The position numbers and the translations under genes are program-made. This document shows positions 34,786 to 47,837 of a DNA stretch of 64,000 bases, one piece after another; the first letter of the stretch is position 1, and every line of letters starts with the position of its first letter. The notes below the pieces were generated by a model that saw nothing but the letters and a program-made list of their open reading frames with translations, was not told the origin of the DNA and did no database searches. Origin of the DNA: Linanthus parryae (taxonomy: Eukaryota > Streptophyta > Magnoliopsida > Ericales > Polemoniaceae). The stretch is taken from contig JALGPY010000012.1 of assembly GCA_023055425.1 (NCBI GenBank), positions 10,165,922 to 10,229,921 of the forward strand, given 5' to 3'.

Positions 34786-35652
34786 ATGGCAAACAACTCA
34801 TCGAGTTCACAACATTCCCTACGATCTGTCCTTTAGAAGGAAAAGCTCTCTGGAACCAACTTTCTTGATTGGTACAGAAACTTGAGAATTGTTCTCAAGC
34901 AAGAGAAGAAACTGTACGCAATAGAGGAGCACGTTCCAGCAGGTCCAGAGAACCAAACACCTGCTGCCCTAAAGGCGTATCAAAAGCGTGTTGATGACGC
35001 TAATGATGCTGCCTGCCTTATGCTATGCACCATGACTTCTGAGCTTCAGAAGCAACACGAAAACATGAATGTTGTCGATATGATCGAGCATCTGAAGCAG
35101 CTCTTCCAAGAGCAGGCAAGGGTAGAGAGGTATGAGGTCTCTAAGGCACTGTTCAAGTGTCAACTGGCAGAAGGGAACCCGGTGGGACCCCATGTACTCC
35201 GTATGATCGGGTACTTGGAGAATCTCTCCCGACTGGGGTTCCCGGTCGGCCAAGAGTTGGCAACCGATCTCGTGTTGCAATCGTTGCCTGAGAGTTATGG
35301 ACAGTTCATCATGAACTATAACATGAACGAGATCATGAAACCACTGTCAGATTTACTCAATATGTTGAGGACAGCTGAACAGAGCATCAACAAAGGTAAG
35401 GGCAAGGCCATTATGATGGTGCAGAAAGGAAAGAGCAAAAGGTTTGCCTCATCCTCCAAGGGCAAAGGCAAGTCAGTTGCCAAGTCCAAAGAACCTGCCC
35501 TTAAGCCTGTTGGTGGCATTGCCAAAGGTGTGACTAAAGGTGAGTGTCACTACTGCAGTCAGCCTGGACACTGGAGGAGGAACTGCCCAAAATATCTGGA
35601 GGACAAGAGGCTTGGAATAGTGATTCCACCATCACAGGTATTTTTGTTGTAG
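34786..35652 (+). pseudogene. gag: Copia gag of A2, broken
   Basis: It starts MANNSSSSQHSLRSVL and hits a TAG at 34834-34836 where A3 has a glutamate codon; the frame stays open afterwards. It has the WYRNLRIV segment and the CCHC knuckle CHYCSQPGHWRRNC near 35547-35588. A small deletion near 35630 shifts the frame just before protease, so Gag ends in VIPPSQVFLL. The protein would coat the RNA in virus-like particles. Confidence 0.88.
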
Positions 35653-38600
35653 ATTTCAATTTAACTTTCTCTACATCATGGGTATTAGATACTGGATGTG
35701 GATCTCATATTTGTCGAAATATGCAGGATCTAAAGAGAAGTAGAAGATTGGCTAAAGGAGAGGTAGATCTGCGCGTTGGGAATGGAGCAAAGGTTGTTGC
35801 GTTGGCCATAGGCGTGTGCGAGCTATCTCTGCCTTCAGGATTAGTTTTAGAATTAAATAATTGCTATTTAGTGCCTGCAATGAGCAGAAACATTATTTCT
35901 ATTTCTTGTTTGGAAAAGGATGGTTTTATTATTTAAATAAAGAACAATTGTTGTTCCTTTTATTTAAATAATATTCACTATTTTAGTGCGCAATTATTTA
36001 ATGGACTTTATGTCCTTGATCTAAGCATTCCTGTCTACAACATTAATACCAAGCGGATTAAAATAAATGATTTAAATCCTGCTTATTTATGGCACTGTCG
36101 TTTAGGCCACATAAATGAGAAACGTGTATCTAGACTCCATAAGGATGGATTACTGGACTCATTCGATTTTGAATCATATGAGACATGTGAGGCTTGTTTA
36201 TTGGGAAAATGACAAAGTCCCCTTTCAATAAGAAAGGTGAGAGGACTAGTGAGTAATTGGCGCTCATACATACTGATGTGTGTGGGCCATTTGCCACGCC
36301 TGCCAGGGGTGGTTATGTCTACTTCATTACATTAACTGATGATTACAGTAGATATGAATTTGTGTACCTTATGAGGGCAAAATCCGAATCCTTTGAAGTG
36401 TTCAAAGAATTCAAGTATGAAGTAGAGAAGCAACTTGGCAAAAGTATCAAGGCTCTACGATCGGATCGTGGAGGAGAATACTTAAGCAAAGAGTTTGACG
36501 ACTATCTTAGAGAGTGTGGGATTGTGTCCCAACTCACTCCACCCGGAACGCCACAGTGGAGTGGCGTGTCCGAGAGGAGGAATCGAACCCTATTAGATAT
36601 GGTTCGGTCTATGATGTGTCAAACTGATCTTCCATTATCATTTTGGGGCTACGCTCTATTAAGTGCAGCTTTCACCATTAACCGTGTTCCATCTAAATCA
36701 GTCATGAAAACACCATATGAGATGTGGAGTGGGAGGCGTCCCACACTGTCGTTCATGAAGATTTGGGGCTGCGATGTCTATGTAAAACGTTTACAATCAG
36801 ACAAGCTAGGGCCAAAATCGGATAAGTGCAAATTTGTGGGGTACCCTAAGGAAACTAAGGGTTACTTCTACAATCAAGCCGAGAAAAAAGTGTTTGTTGC
36901 TCGGACTGGCGTGTTTCTAGAAAGAGAGTTTGCTCTAAAGAAGCAAGTGGGAGGACTGTAGAACTTGAAGTGGTTCAAGAACCACAAATCACTGAACCGA
37001 CTATGGAACATGAACATGAACATGAACCACAAACGGTTGTGGAACAACCTGTTCAGGTAACACAAGAGCTTCGTAGATCTAGTAGAGTGCGCCAGGAACC
37101 CGAGAGGTATGGACTTCTCGTGACCGATTCCGGTGAAACGATGCTCATAGATGATGAGCCTACTACCTATGAGGAGGCCATAAATGGCCCAGACTCTCAG
37201 AAGTGGCTAGAAGCCATGAGATCCGAGATGGAATCCATGTACACCAATAAAGTATGGACTTTGGTGGAACCACCCGAAGGGGCGCGCCCCATAGGTGCAA
37301 GTGGGTCTTCAAGAAGAAGATCGACATGGATGGGAATGTGATTACCTATAAGGGCCGATTGGTGGCTAAAGGATTTAGACAGATTCATGGTATTGACTAT
37401 GATGAAACCTTTTCACCAGTCGCTATGACCAAATCCATCCGAATCCTACTTGCGATTGCAGCATACCACGACTATGAGATTTGGCAGATGGATGTCAAAA
37501 CAGCATTCCTTTATGGGAATCTCCTTGAGGACGTGTATATGATACATCCAGAGGGTTTTGAGGATCCAAAGCAAGCCAACAAAGTCTGTAAACTGCAACG
37601 ATCCATTTATGGATTGAAGCAAGCTTCTAGGAGTTGGAATCGACGTTTTGATGAAGTTGTCAAAGAGTTTGGATTCATCAGAAACGAAGATGAGTCTTGT
37701 GTCTACAAGAAGGTTAGTGGGAGCTCTGTAGCTTTTTTGGTCTTGTATGTAGATGACATACTACTCATTGGAAACGACGTTCCCATGCTACAATCTGTTA
37801 AAGATTGGCTAGGGAAGTGTTTCTCAATGAAGGACTTAGGGGAAGCAGCCTATATACTCGGTATAAAGATCTATAGAGATAGATCTAAAAGGTTGCTATG
37901 CCTAAGTCAAAGTACATATATTGACAAGGTGTTGAAACGGTTCAACATGCAAGATTCCAAGAAGGGATTCTTGCCCATGTCACATGGAATCACTCTTTCA
38001 AAGAGTGGTTGTCCTTCCAATGAGATTGAGAAGGAACGCATGAGTAGAATACCCTATGCTTCGGCCATAGGATCTATCATGTACGCCATGTTATGTACTA
38101 GACCAGATGTGTCATATGCCTTGAGTATGACAAGCAGATACAAATCTAATCCAGGTGAGAGTCACTGGATTGCAGTCAAGAACATCCTAAAGTACTTGAG
38201 AAGAACTAAGGATGCTTTCTTGATATTTGGCGGTGAGGAAGAGTTGCATGTAAGGGGTTACACTGATGCAAGCTTCCAAACCGACAGAGATGACTTTAGA
38301 TCACAATCGGGATATGTGTTTTGCCTGAATGGAGCAGCGGTGAGCTGGAAGAGTTCCAAGCAAGAGACGCTAGCTGATTCTACAACAGAGGCTGAGTACA
38401 TTGCTGCAAATGGCGCAGCAAAGGAAGCTGTTTGGATCAGAAAGTTTGTTTCTGAACTTGGTGTGGTTCCTAGCATTGCAAATCCAGTTGAGTTGTACTG
38501 TGACAACACTGGGGCGATCGCGCAATCGAAGGAACCCATGTCGCGCCAAAATTCCAAGCACGTGCTCAGGAAGTTTCATTTGATTCGAGATATTATCGAT

Positions 38601-38735
38601 AGAGGAGACGTTCGGATATGCAAGATTCCTACAGATGAGAATCTGTCAGACCCGCTTACAAAACCGCTCACGCAGTGGAAGCATGAAGGGCACACTAGGA
38701 GTGTGGGCATACGAGATGCGCCAGATTGGCTCTAG
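35640..38735 (+). pseudogene. pol: Copia pol of A2, broken but with an intact RT-RNase H half
   Basis: Protease LDTGCGSHICRN lies near 35685, the gag-pre-integrase zinc segment LWHCRLGH near 36086, and the integrase acidic residues in HTDVCGP, RSDRGGEY and SERRNR (36260-36590). Reverse transcriptase LYVDDILLIGN is near 37742 and RNase H YTDASFQ near 38263, followed by the typical Angela C-terminus ending DAPDWL. Breaks: a stop at 35934, a one-base loss near 36207, a TAA at 36254, and frameshifts near 36950 and 37290. The last frame (about 37290-38735) is uninterrupted. Confidence 0.9.
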
Positions 38736-38749
38736 TGCAAGTGGGATAC

Positions 38750-40172
38750 TGTTGGAATAGATGCCCTAGAGGCAATCTAGTTTAGTATGAATTTATTTGT
38801 GGCTACAAATTCATTTATTATTTATTGGATATTTAATATAATGAAGTCCTTAGATTTACAATTGTGTTGTTTATCTTAAATATCCCTAGTCCAGTATAAT
38901 GATTAATGGGACAATCATCTATAGACTAGTATGGGGTTGGATTGATATGGAGATATCACAATCCAACACATATGTGTGCATTTAAGGTAATGTCGCACTG
39001 GATTGACCCATCTCCGAGAAGGCTACATACACGTTATGTTGAGTCACAAGCGCTTCTCGCGGTACAATGGTATTGTCATCCTTAGACTTGAATTCACTAG
39101 ATATTCTAGTTGTGGATTATTGTGATTTTGGTAGCGTTAAACGCTACACCGTAACTGAGTAGTTATAAAGGCGTGTACTGGATACAATAAGAAGCAAGCT
39201 TAGAGATCGTAGTGGACGTAGATAGAATTTGTCCCTCCCACATAACGGGAGCAAATATCCTAGGCCACTCGAGGGATAGTGCTTATAGAATGTCTGGCAA
39301 GACTCAAATAAATCAATCTGGGATATTGATGTTATTTGCACGAATAAGGCTATTCCCATGGATCGAGAAACTGTGGATTGGATATACGAGTGTGACTTGT
39401 ATGTCTCATGTCCAATCCGGATATAGAGACAAAGGGATGAGACAATTACTTGTACAAAGGTTGTCAAGATGACTATTCTATTAGTTGGCTAGAATGGATG
39501 TTTTGCTAGAAACCGCTCCATATTAGCAAATAGTTGCTACCAACTAGATAGAACCTATGGGGTCACACGCTATATAGAGTTGAACTAGATTTGGGAATTA
39601 ATTAATTGGATTAATTAATTAGAAGGATCACTTTGCAAAACCTTGCAAACTTAGTAGGGACTAATTTGCAAGGAAGGGACTAAATTGAATTCTAGTAGGA
39701 CTAGAATAAGTCCTTTAGGTAGTTGACAAGGAGTTGTTGGACTATATAAAGGAACTTCCTTCCTTCCTTCCCACAACTTATGCTAATAATTGAACATAAC
39801 AAGAGTGGGAGAGAACAAAAAGGAGAGAGAGCAACAAGCTAGAGGAGGCGAACGCCCCCTAGCCCGCCGCCCGTCCCCGTCGGCCACAAGGAGGCCGAGA
39901 GCCCCCTTTTGGTCTCGTTTTGCGTGATCTTTCTTCCTCTTCCTCTTTCCGGGCTAGCACCAAGGACTTGGGAGATCTAGGATCAACTCTAGGCGTGGAT
40001 CAACCATAGAGAACGTGACACAATTCGCGTTTGAAGTCATCAAAGGAGAACCCTAAGGCGTGTTATTGATTTCTTCCTTTACCATCGTTATGTCTCTTGA
40101 CTTGTGATCCTTGGAGGGTTTTGCATGGTTATTTTTTGTTTCCGTTGCACATCCATGAATCAAAACCCTACA
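38750..40172 (+). repeat. 3' LTR of A2
   Basis: 1423 bp; starts right after the purine tract CAAGTGGGATAC; TATATAAA at 39743-39750; ends CCCTACA. Confidence 0.93.
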
Positions 40173-40889
40173 AAAACTGTATCCAAAATTAAATTGGGCA
40201 AAATCAAATCAAAGTTCAATCGCGAACATGAAATCTAAACGTCGGATCCTACTCACAACAAGAGAAACAGAACAACCCAGATTATATGTTTGGTTTGAGA
40301 AACAAAAATTCACCAACAACAATAAATTCACCAATCGAGGAGAGAGAGAGAGAGAGATAATCTAATTGAGAGACAAAGATGAAGTCTTAGCGACGAGCAG
40401 CAGATCGAGAAACCAAAGCTTCCGAGCAGAGATGGAGGATTTGGGTATGTCACCGGAATCCATTGGTGCTTAGCTCTGCGTCCGAATTGATTTGGTGGCA
40501 ATGCTGGATGTCCGCCGGTTTTAATGGCTACGGCGGCCAAGTGGTTGATTGAGGAAGGGGGTGGAGAGAGAGATAGAGGGGGTCGTGGTGTTGGAGAGGG
40601 ACGCAGAGAAATGAAGTGAGAGAGGCGGGAAGGAGAAGAATGAACACATTCAACATCAGTTCATCTTCTTCCCGAATTCCCCACATCTATTTTTTTTTTT
40701 CTTTTTTTTTACTATATTGTTTATGCGTTGACACATTTACCCTTCTTGAGAGCATGGTGTTATCATTGCAATTTTTGCCAGTTTGACATTGATGTATTTT
40801 CTGCAAATGGAGGATGCAATCAGCTAGTTATAGAACTGGGGGTTGCAATGTGAGAGTTTCAACATACTGGGGGTATGCATTAAGTAATT

Positions 40890-41564
40890 AAGCCAAATTA
40901 TAAATATGCCACACATATATATAACCTTTTGTCTCCTAGTCTCCACAAAACAATTAAACAAACCCTACTTTTTATCATCAGCATCGAATAGTAAACCAAA
41001 TTAGTAGATTTTCTCCTCAAAAATTTCAACGGGATGAATCGGCTATTGGTCTTGTCAAGTCCTCCAAAGAGACTCCACGAATCGCTGATTGGTCTCCTCA
41101 ATTTTTCTCAGACGACATCAGCGGCTCACCGCGGCATCAACTATTCATCGATCAGTTTCTTCTTCTAATTTCATCTTCGTTTCCCCAATTTCTTCATCCT
41201 CCAATCCTCTCTGGGTCTCTCCTCTTGGCATCAACGGTGACTACTGACTAACACTCAAGTCTACTACTGTAGTACTGTTCGAGTTTGAGAGGCAATATAT
41301 AGGTTGACAGTTTTGGACGATTACGGGGCTCTTTCTCTCTCTCTCTCTCTCTCTCTCTTTTTCCTAGTTAATGCGCGCGAATTGTTGCCCAAACTTGGAT
41401 TTTGTCTTTGTGAAGAGTTGCCATCTCCAAAGTCACTCGCCACCATTAGTGCCAAAGTCTTGTCCAAAGCAGTCCAACTGTCCAAGTACTCTCATGATTT
41501 GCCAACTTCAATATTTCGGTTTCATTCTTGGCAATTGGCTTTGTTCCAATGACTAGTTTCTCGG
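40890..41564 (+). other. Host sequence between the nest and the SIRE-like element
   Basis: A TATA-like ATATATATAACC lies near 40914-40925. A short plus frame starts at 41035 (MNRLLVLSSPPKRLHESL, 44 codons), of unknown meaning. From about 41318 to 41425 the sequence copies the PAT1 5' flank (18953-19033), including GTTAATGCGCGCGAATTGTT, and continues past the MITE site. A CT microsatellite lies at 41331-41359. The CTCGG target copy of the next element ends this block. Confidence 0.5.
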
Positions 41565-43059
41565 TGATAAGTCTGAAGCTCATGGAAGTTATGGTGTGAA
41601 AATACAGGAAGAGAGCTTAGTTCCTTGATGATGAAAGCCAAAAACACAAGCACAAGAAATTTCTAAGTACCAAAGCTTCAAAGCTTTGAGTTACTGTAGC
41701 AGTTCCTATATGCTGTTCTATCTAACTGTTTTGTGCAGGTTTTGGCTATGTTTTGATGATGATATGGATCAATTATTTGATTTCATTTAGCAATCTATGT
41801 TCTAAGTTGATGATTGCAGGACTAAGTTGGATTGAGAATCCAATGTTCATTTTGGTGAAGTTAGCAGGCAAAGCTTCAAAGCTTTGAGATATTCTAGTTA
41901 CTCTTTACTGCTAAACTCTTCTAATCATCTTCCTGAATGCAGGTGGATTCACTGATACTTAGAACTTGATACAAGCTGGTTAGTGTCTATTATTGTGTGA
42001 TCTATAATAGTTACTTGATATACTCATGAGACTGAATATTTGTTAACTCAGAACTGTCAGCCGAAAACTCTAGCATAGGTTTCTCATTAACTGATAGCTG
42101 CAGTTTCAAGCAGATCTTTTTGCTAGATTGTATTGTTATTTGTCTGATCTTGTTTGCTGAGTATATGCAGGTTTGTTGGACACTCCAACGTCCATAAACA
42201 GATCAGCAATGCATTCAAATTAAGCTCTTGATAGGGGCTTATCCGATAGGAGATATTTTAGGAATTCTGTTCCTGAAATCTCTCAAGTCAGTTGCAGACT
42301 GAGATCAGCTACTTAAATTTGAATTGCAGAGAGTTATATGAGATACAGAGATCGTGGTTTTGAATAGAGAAAATTACTGGGAAGATCAAGTTCATACACC
42401 TCTTCAAATAATTCAGGAATTCAACTCCAGCAGACTGAAGATCATTCAAATTCGGAAGAACTCTTCTAGACTTAAACAACTTATCTTTTCTGAGTTCTTC
42501 TTCTTGTACTCAATTGTATTATTTATTTTTCATCTCTAAAACGTCACTAAACTTAGTAGTTTGGTTGTTCAAGTGAACAACAAGAGGTTCTTATTGTTTC
42601 AACAGGTTGAAACCTGTAACTAGATAGGTTGGGAACCACAAGATGTATAAGTGTAGGGTAGCTCACTTAGGCTTGAGATCTGGCACGAAATCTGGGTGTT
42701 AATAAGAAGTTGTGTTTGAATCCTGGAGGGATTAGATCCCTCAGGCAGAGACTAGGTCCAATTGTGACTGAACTCTGTAAAATCTCTGTGTTCTTGCTAT
42801 TTACTTTTGCTGTATTTACTTACAGTTTATTTTGGAAGTTTCAAATCTTTGGAGATTTCCAATTCTCAAGCTTTGGAGCCTCTATACTCTGCTGTTATAT
42901 CTTTAAGCTTATCAAATTATTTTCAAAGCTTTGAGATATCAACAGTTTGCTCTACTTAAGTTTCAAAAACTTGTGTTTTGGCAAAAGCTAGCATACTCTA
43001 TTCAATCCTCCCTTCTAGAGTATTTATATACCTGTTTACACCTACATTACACACTTTCA
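41565..43059 (+). repeat. 5' LTR of the SIRE-like element
   Basis: 1495 bp. TCAAAGCTTTGA occurs at 41678, 41876 and 42923. Confidence 0.92.
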
Positions 43060-43061
43060 AT

Positions 43062-43073
43062 TGGTATCATAGA
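43062..43073 (+). other. Degenerate primer-binding site
   Basis: TGGTATCATAGA in place of TGGTATCAGAGC: nine leading bases match initiator tRNA-Met at 43062-43069 and then diverge, consistent with age. Confidence 0.75.
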
Positions 43074-43105
43074 TTTGGGTCACAGTTTAAAGATCTAACA
43101 ATCTT

Positions 43106-44985
43106 ATGACAATGAGTTTTGTAGGTGAAGGAGGATTCTCACAGGGAAGGGCATCCAATAGACTTCCACTGTTCTGTGGTGATAATTTTGTGCATTGGAA
43201 GGCATTGATTAAAATGTTCATTATAGATCAGGACAATGGAACTAAGGTCTATTATTGTGAATGGGCTAAACATGTTCTATACTACTGTCAATGGTGTTAG
43301 AACTATCAAACCTGGTGAAGATCTTTCAGTTACTGAATTGGAAAAGGTATAAAAAGTTACAAAGCTTTGAAATTATTATATTGTGCTCTTTAGTGCAGAT
43401 GAGTTCAACAGGATATCAAACTGCAAAAATGCAAAGGAGATCTGGGATAAGTTGACTGTTACCTATGAAGGAACTAGCCAAGTCAAGCAGACATAGATTA
43501 ATATCCTTTTGAGGCACTATGAACTGTTTAAGATGAATTCTGATGAATCCATCAAAGATATGTTCAAAAGGTTTACAGATATTGTGAAAAACTTGGAGTC
43601 TTTTGGAAAAGTATTCTTAAATGAAGAAAAAGTCAGGAAGATTCTCAGAAGCTTTCCTAAAGCCAAATGGGAGCCTAAAACTACTACTATTGAAGAAGCT
43701 CAGGATTTAAGCATTCTGGAACTTGATGATCTGCAAGGAAAGTTACTCACTCATGAGATCTCTATGAAGGAGGTTGATGGTGAACTGAGTGACCACATCA
43801 AGAATCTGGCACTCAAGGCAAAAGACAATGAAAAATCCCAAAGCCTTGAACCAGAGGATGATGATGATGATGATGAGGAAGCCTTAGCCTTGATTTCCAA
43901 AGCCTTGGCCAGAATTCTCAAGAAAAAGAGGAACTCTGGGAACAAGGATTACAAAAAAGAAAAGTTCATATTCTCAACCAGCAAGGATCCAAAAGGTAAG
44001 TCTTATTCACAATCATATAAACCTAAAGTTATGAATTTCTATGAATGTGGAGATGCAGATCACCTAGTGAGAGACTGTCCTCAAAGAAGAAGAACATACA
44101 ATTTTCAAAGAAGGAAATGACAACAGAAGGAAGAAGGCAATGGTAGCATCATGAAATGATTCAGACTCTTCAGACTCAGATTGTGATGATGAGCAAGCCA
44201 ATCTCTGTCTAATGGCTGGACATCAAAATGACCATTCTATTGAGAAGTCAATTGAAGACATGGTAAAAAAAACTCTTATCTAGTCCTTCTGATGTGTTGC
44301 CTGAAATTCTCAAAAGCATGTTTTTAAATGAGGAGAGTTTCAGGAATGAGATTGATTCTTTGAAAATGAAGGTTCATGAGCAGACAAAATAAAATTTAGA
44401 TTTAGTTTTTCAAAACAAATGTCTTGAAGCTACTAAGTTAAAAATTGATAGTGACTTCAAAACCTTGGACAATAGATTCAAAGCTTTGAAATCAAAAGTC
44501 AAAGAAGTAGTTGATCAAAAGACTTTTTTAACTGACAAGTTTGTTGATTTAAAAAATCATTATGATGGTTTAGAACAACAAAATACTTCATTACTAGTAA
44601 GCTTCAAGAATCCAAGAAAATTCTTTCAACTTTTGCTGGCTCAGAACAGAAGCTAAGTCTTATGCTTGGAGGAAGTATGCATTCTGTTTACAAAAGCGGA
44701 GTTGGATATAACCCAAATTTTCTAAGAAAAAGCCAAACCACTTATGTGAAAGCAGGAAGCGGACATTCTCCAAAGTGTCATTACTGCTGTAAAATAGGAC
44801 ATATAAAAGTAACTTGCCCCTTTAGAAGGACAGAACCTCACATAATGAGGAACACCTATCCTTATCAGCTTAAGAGACAAGTGAAACAGATTTGGGTTCC
44901 AAAAAGAGTTAGACCACCTAACATGGTTGACTCTGAGTATGAATCCAAATTCTACACTTGTTCTAATAGCCTGTTGAGGCATTGA
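43106..44985 (+). pseudogene. gag: SIRE-like gag, broken
   Basis: It starts MTMSFVGEGGFSQGRASNRL; the segment LPLFCGDNFVHWK is the typical copia gag N-terminus. Stops and frameshifts follow between 43290 and 43500. A frame from 43509 to 44120 carries the UBN2-type middle part (MFKRFTDIVKNLESFGK), an acidic DDDDDDEE stretch and a first zinc knuckle whose first Cys is lost (FYECGDADHLVRDC). Further broken coiled-coil sequence leads to a second knuckle, CHYCCKIGHIKVTC near 44776-44817. Two knuckles and a long gag fit the SIRE/Maximus lineage. Confidence 0.8.
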
Positions 44986-44999
44986 TTGAATTTTGCAGG

Positions 45000-45631
45000 A
45001 TGTCACCAAATCTTTGAAAGATCAAAAATGGATATTGGATAGTGGATGTTCCAGGCATATGAGTGGGAAGAAATCTTTATTCTCAGAGCTCAAAGAGCAA
45101 TCAGAGGGAACAATCACACTTGGTGACAAAGCAAAGTGAAACATAATTGGTATTAGAAGTGTTGGTAACAATTCTGCATATTCAATTTCTGATGTTTATT
45201 TAGTTGATGGTCTTAAGTATAATTTATTAAGTATTTCCCAGCTTTATGAGAAAGGTAATGAGGTAGTTTTTGACAAGGAGAAATGTGAGGTGCAAGATAA
45301 AAAATCAGGCAATTTCATACTCACTGCTCCTAGGTCACATAATGTTTATGCACTATGTACTGACAAAGTTGCAGGTGATAATCTGAAGTCTCTCAAAGCT
45401 TTGAAGGATGACTCAAAACTATGGCACAGAAAGCTTGGTCATATAAGCATGCATTCTCTGAATAAGCGCATCTCAAAAGATCTGGTAAGGGGATTACCAA
45501 TCCTCAAATTCAAGGATGATGAGTTTTGCAAGGCATGGACTCAAGATCTTAGTTTGAATAAATATGAGGCTGATGAAGACCTTAAGAAAGTCAGCAAGAG
45601 CAAAACTAAGCACCAAAAACTTTTAGAATAA
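45000..45631 (+). pseudogene. pol: SIRE-like protease and gag-pre-integrase, integrase core deleted
   Basis: Protease WILDSGCSRHMSG lies near 45030. A TGA interrupts at about 45137. Then come LLSISQLYEKG and the zinc-binding pre-integrase segment LWHRKLGHISMHSLNKR near 45420-45470. Right after KFKDDEFCKA the sequence jumps to a linker (WTQDLSLNKYEADEDL). The integrase DDE core that should follow is missing. This deletion alone makes the copy unable to integrate by itself. Confidence 0.8.
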
Positions 45632-45641
45632 TATCAAGGCC

Positions 45642-47409
45642 TTGAACCCCCTGCTGAGCCAAAATCTCAAAGCCTTGAGACTGAGACTGACAGGTAATAT
45701 GATGCTCCTTCTACTGTATCAAGAACTCAAAGCCTTGAAGGTCCATACACTTGCACACCCAGAAAGAAGTTCAAATATCTATCAGATCATCCTGCTTAGA
45801 ATATTATATCAGATCCAACAACTAGAACTCAGACAAGAGGTCAATTGAGAAATCTGTGTGCATTCAGTACTTTTGTATCACTCATTGAGCCAAAAAATGC
45901 AAAAGAAGCACTAGAAGATGCAGAATGGATCATTGGAATGCAGAATGAGCTGAATGAGTTTGAAAGAAACAAGGTTTGGAATTTGGTTCCTAGACCAAAT
46001 GATCAATCAGTGATTGGAACAAGATGGGTGTTCAGAAATAAGCTTGATGAAAAAGGTGAGGTTGTGAGAAACAAAGCAAGACTGGTTGCACAGGGATACA
46101 ATCAAGAGGAAGGTATTGATTATGAGGAAACATTTGCCCCTGTTGCAAGGTTAGAAGCTATTAGAATACTTCTTGCATTTGCATCACATAATCGCATAAA
46201 ATTTTCCAAATGGATGTCAAATGTGCTTTTCTAAATGGTTATTTACAAGAAGAAGTATTTGTTCCTCAACCACCAGGTTTTGAAAATGACATCTTTCCTG
46301 ATTATGTTTACAAACTGGACAAAGCCTTATATGGACTTAAGCAAGCTCCAAGGGCTTGGTATGACAGACTCTCAAACTTTTTGTTGGAAAATAGTTTGAA
46401 GAGAGGTCTGGTTGATAAAATTATTTTTATCAAGAGTCAGGAAAAATTTATGTTAGATTTTCAGATATATGTAGATGATATTCTATTTGGTGCTTCTAAT
46501 TATGCTCTTTCAAAAGAGTTTTCAAGTCTAATGTGAAATGAAATTGAAATGAGCTTGATGGGAGAATTGAATTTCTTTCTTGGACTTCATGTACATCAAA
46601 TGAAGAAAGGAATTTTTGTGCATCAAGGAAAGTACACCGTGTACTTGTTAAACAAGTATAACATGTCATAGTCCAAGGTTGTAAAGACCCCTATGAGTTC
46701 ATCACTGTCTTTAGACAAGGACACAACTGGTAAGAGCTAAATCAGAAAGAATTCAGAGGTATGATTGGTTCACTTCAGTATCTAACTGCTAGTAGACCAG
46801 ATATTATGTTTAGTGTGTGCATGTGTTCAAGGTTTCAGGCTGATCCTAAGTAAAGTCATTTAATTTCTGTGAAAAGGATTTTTAGATATTTGAATGGAAC
46901 CAAATACTTGGGGCTTTGGTATCCGAGAAGGTCTAATTTTTTATTGAGTGGATATTCAGATGCAGACTTTGCAGGATACAAAGTAGACAGAAAGAGTACT
47001 TCTGGATGCTGCCAATTTCTTGGATCTTCATTGATAAGTTGGCATTCAAAGAAGCAAAATTCAGTAGCGCTGTCAACTGAAAAAGCTAAATATATCTTGT
47101 TGTTCACATGTTTTATGGATTGCACAGCAGCTAAGAGATCTTGGATATGATTTAAAAAATGTGCCTATCAACTGTGAAAATACAAGTGCCATTTATATTT
47201 CTAAGAATCTAGTCCAACACTCAAGGACAAAGAACATAGATGTGAGACATCATTTTCTTAGAGATCACACAGAAAAAGGTAATATTGTTCTATCTTTTAT
47301 TTCTACTTCTAAGCAAATAGCTGATATTTTCACTAAACCACTGCCAGACGAGAGGTTTGCATCCCTAAGGCTTGAATTGAGTATGTTAAACAAGGATGCA
47401 TTGGTTTAA
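45642..47409 (+). pseudogene. pol: SIRE-like reverse transcriptase and RNase H, broken
   Basis: The RT N-terminus has [20 protein letters not shown] near 46027, then a frameshift near 46200-46215 within [11 protein letters not shown]. It continues with [15 protein letters not shown] and [10 protein letters not shown] (near 46465). A stop occurs at 46534, and stops lie in 46670-46860. RNase H resumes as GYSDADFAG near 46950 with LISWHSKKQNSVALST, then NIDVRHHFLRDH and IADIFTKPL near 47320. The end is at TAA 47407-47409. Confidence 0.85.
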
Positions 47410-47837
47410 GGGGAGTAATTAGTTACTATGTGTATTATCTGTGTGATTTCAAAGTCTTGAGATTATATTTTCTTGAGCCTTGAATATATGGCTCAAAGCT
47501 TTGAAGTTTCTGTATTAGTCTGAAACTTCTCAAAGCTTTGAACTATTGTTTCACTGCTTTGATGAGCGGATTTGCATTATCTTTAAAAATTGGATCATGA
47601 AAATTTTTGTAATATCTTTTTAGATAATTAAATAATCTTTTCAAATGTTCAGAGATTTGATCAAAATATCGACAAATATCTTGAAAATCTTCGGAAATCT
47701 TTTTGCATGCAAATTTCCTACTTTAAGTCAAACTCTTCTACCTACTTAAGCCAGCTTCAGGACTTATTTTCTCTCATTCTCTACTTCTATCTCTTCATCT
47801 CTATCTCTCTCTCTTCCCACTCTCTCAAACCCTAACC

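Larger units (their letters stand above)
21393..40172 (+). mobile_element. Angela-type copia retrotransposon A2, interrupted by G4
   Basis: Two full LTRs of 1423 bp each (21393-22815, 38750-40172) flank an internal region split by the gypsy element at 23095-33365. Order: initiator-Met primer site 22817-22828, leader, gag, protease, integrase, RT, RNase H, purine tract CAAGTGGGATAC. The flanks are A-rich on both sides (AAAAA / AAAAC), compatible with a 5-bp target duplication with one change. Gag and pol are broken, so it depends on other copies. Confidence 0.92.
20974..40889. mobile_element. Mutator-like TIR element split by the retrotransposon nest
   Basis: The left arm (about 20974-21090, weaker to about 21170) and right arm (about 40770-40889) are inverted copies. 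Both contain TTAxTGCATACCCCC, GAAACTCTCACATTGCAACC and GCTGATTGCATCCTC. Removing the Angela insertion leaves about 1.1 kb. The body has a leader-like GAGAGA run at 40339-40358 and gene-like GC-rich sequence near 40430-40560, so it may have captured host sequence. No transposase is visible. I could not find a convincing 9-bp target duplication, so the exact ends are uncertain. Confidence 0.7.

Noticed and set aside
39144..39472. Repeated 86-107 codon frames on both strands in every Angela LTR
   Set aside because: They recur only because the LTR recurs, overlap on opposite strands and carry no motif.
20974..40889. A 9-bp target duplication for the outer Mutator-like element
   Set aside because: Bases outside the inverted arms (A-run on the left, AAGCCAAAT on the right) do not match, so the ends stay approximate.
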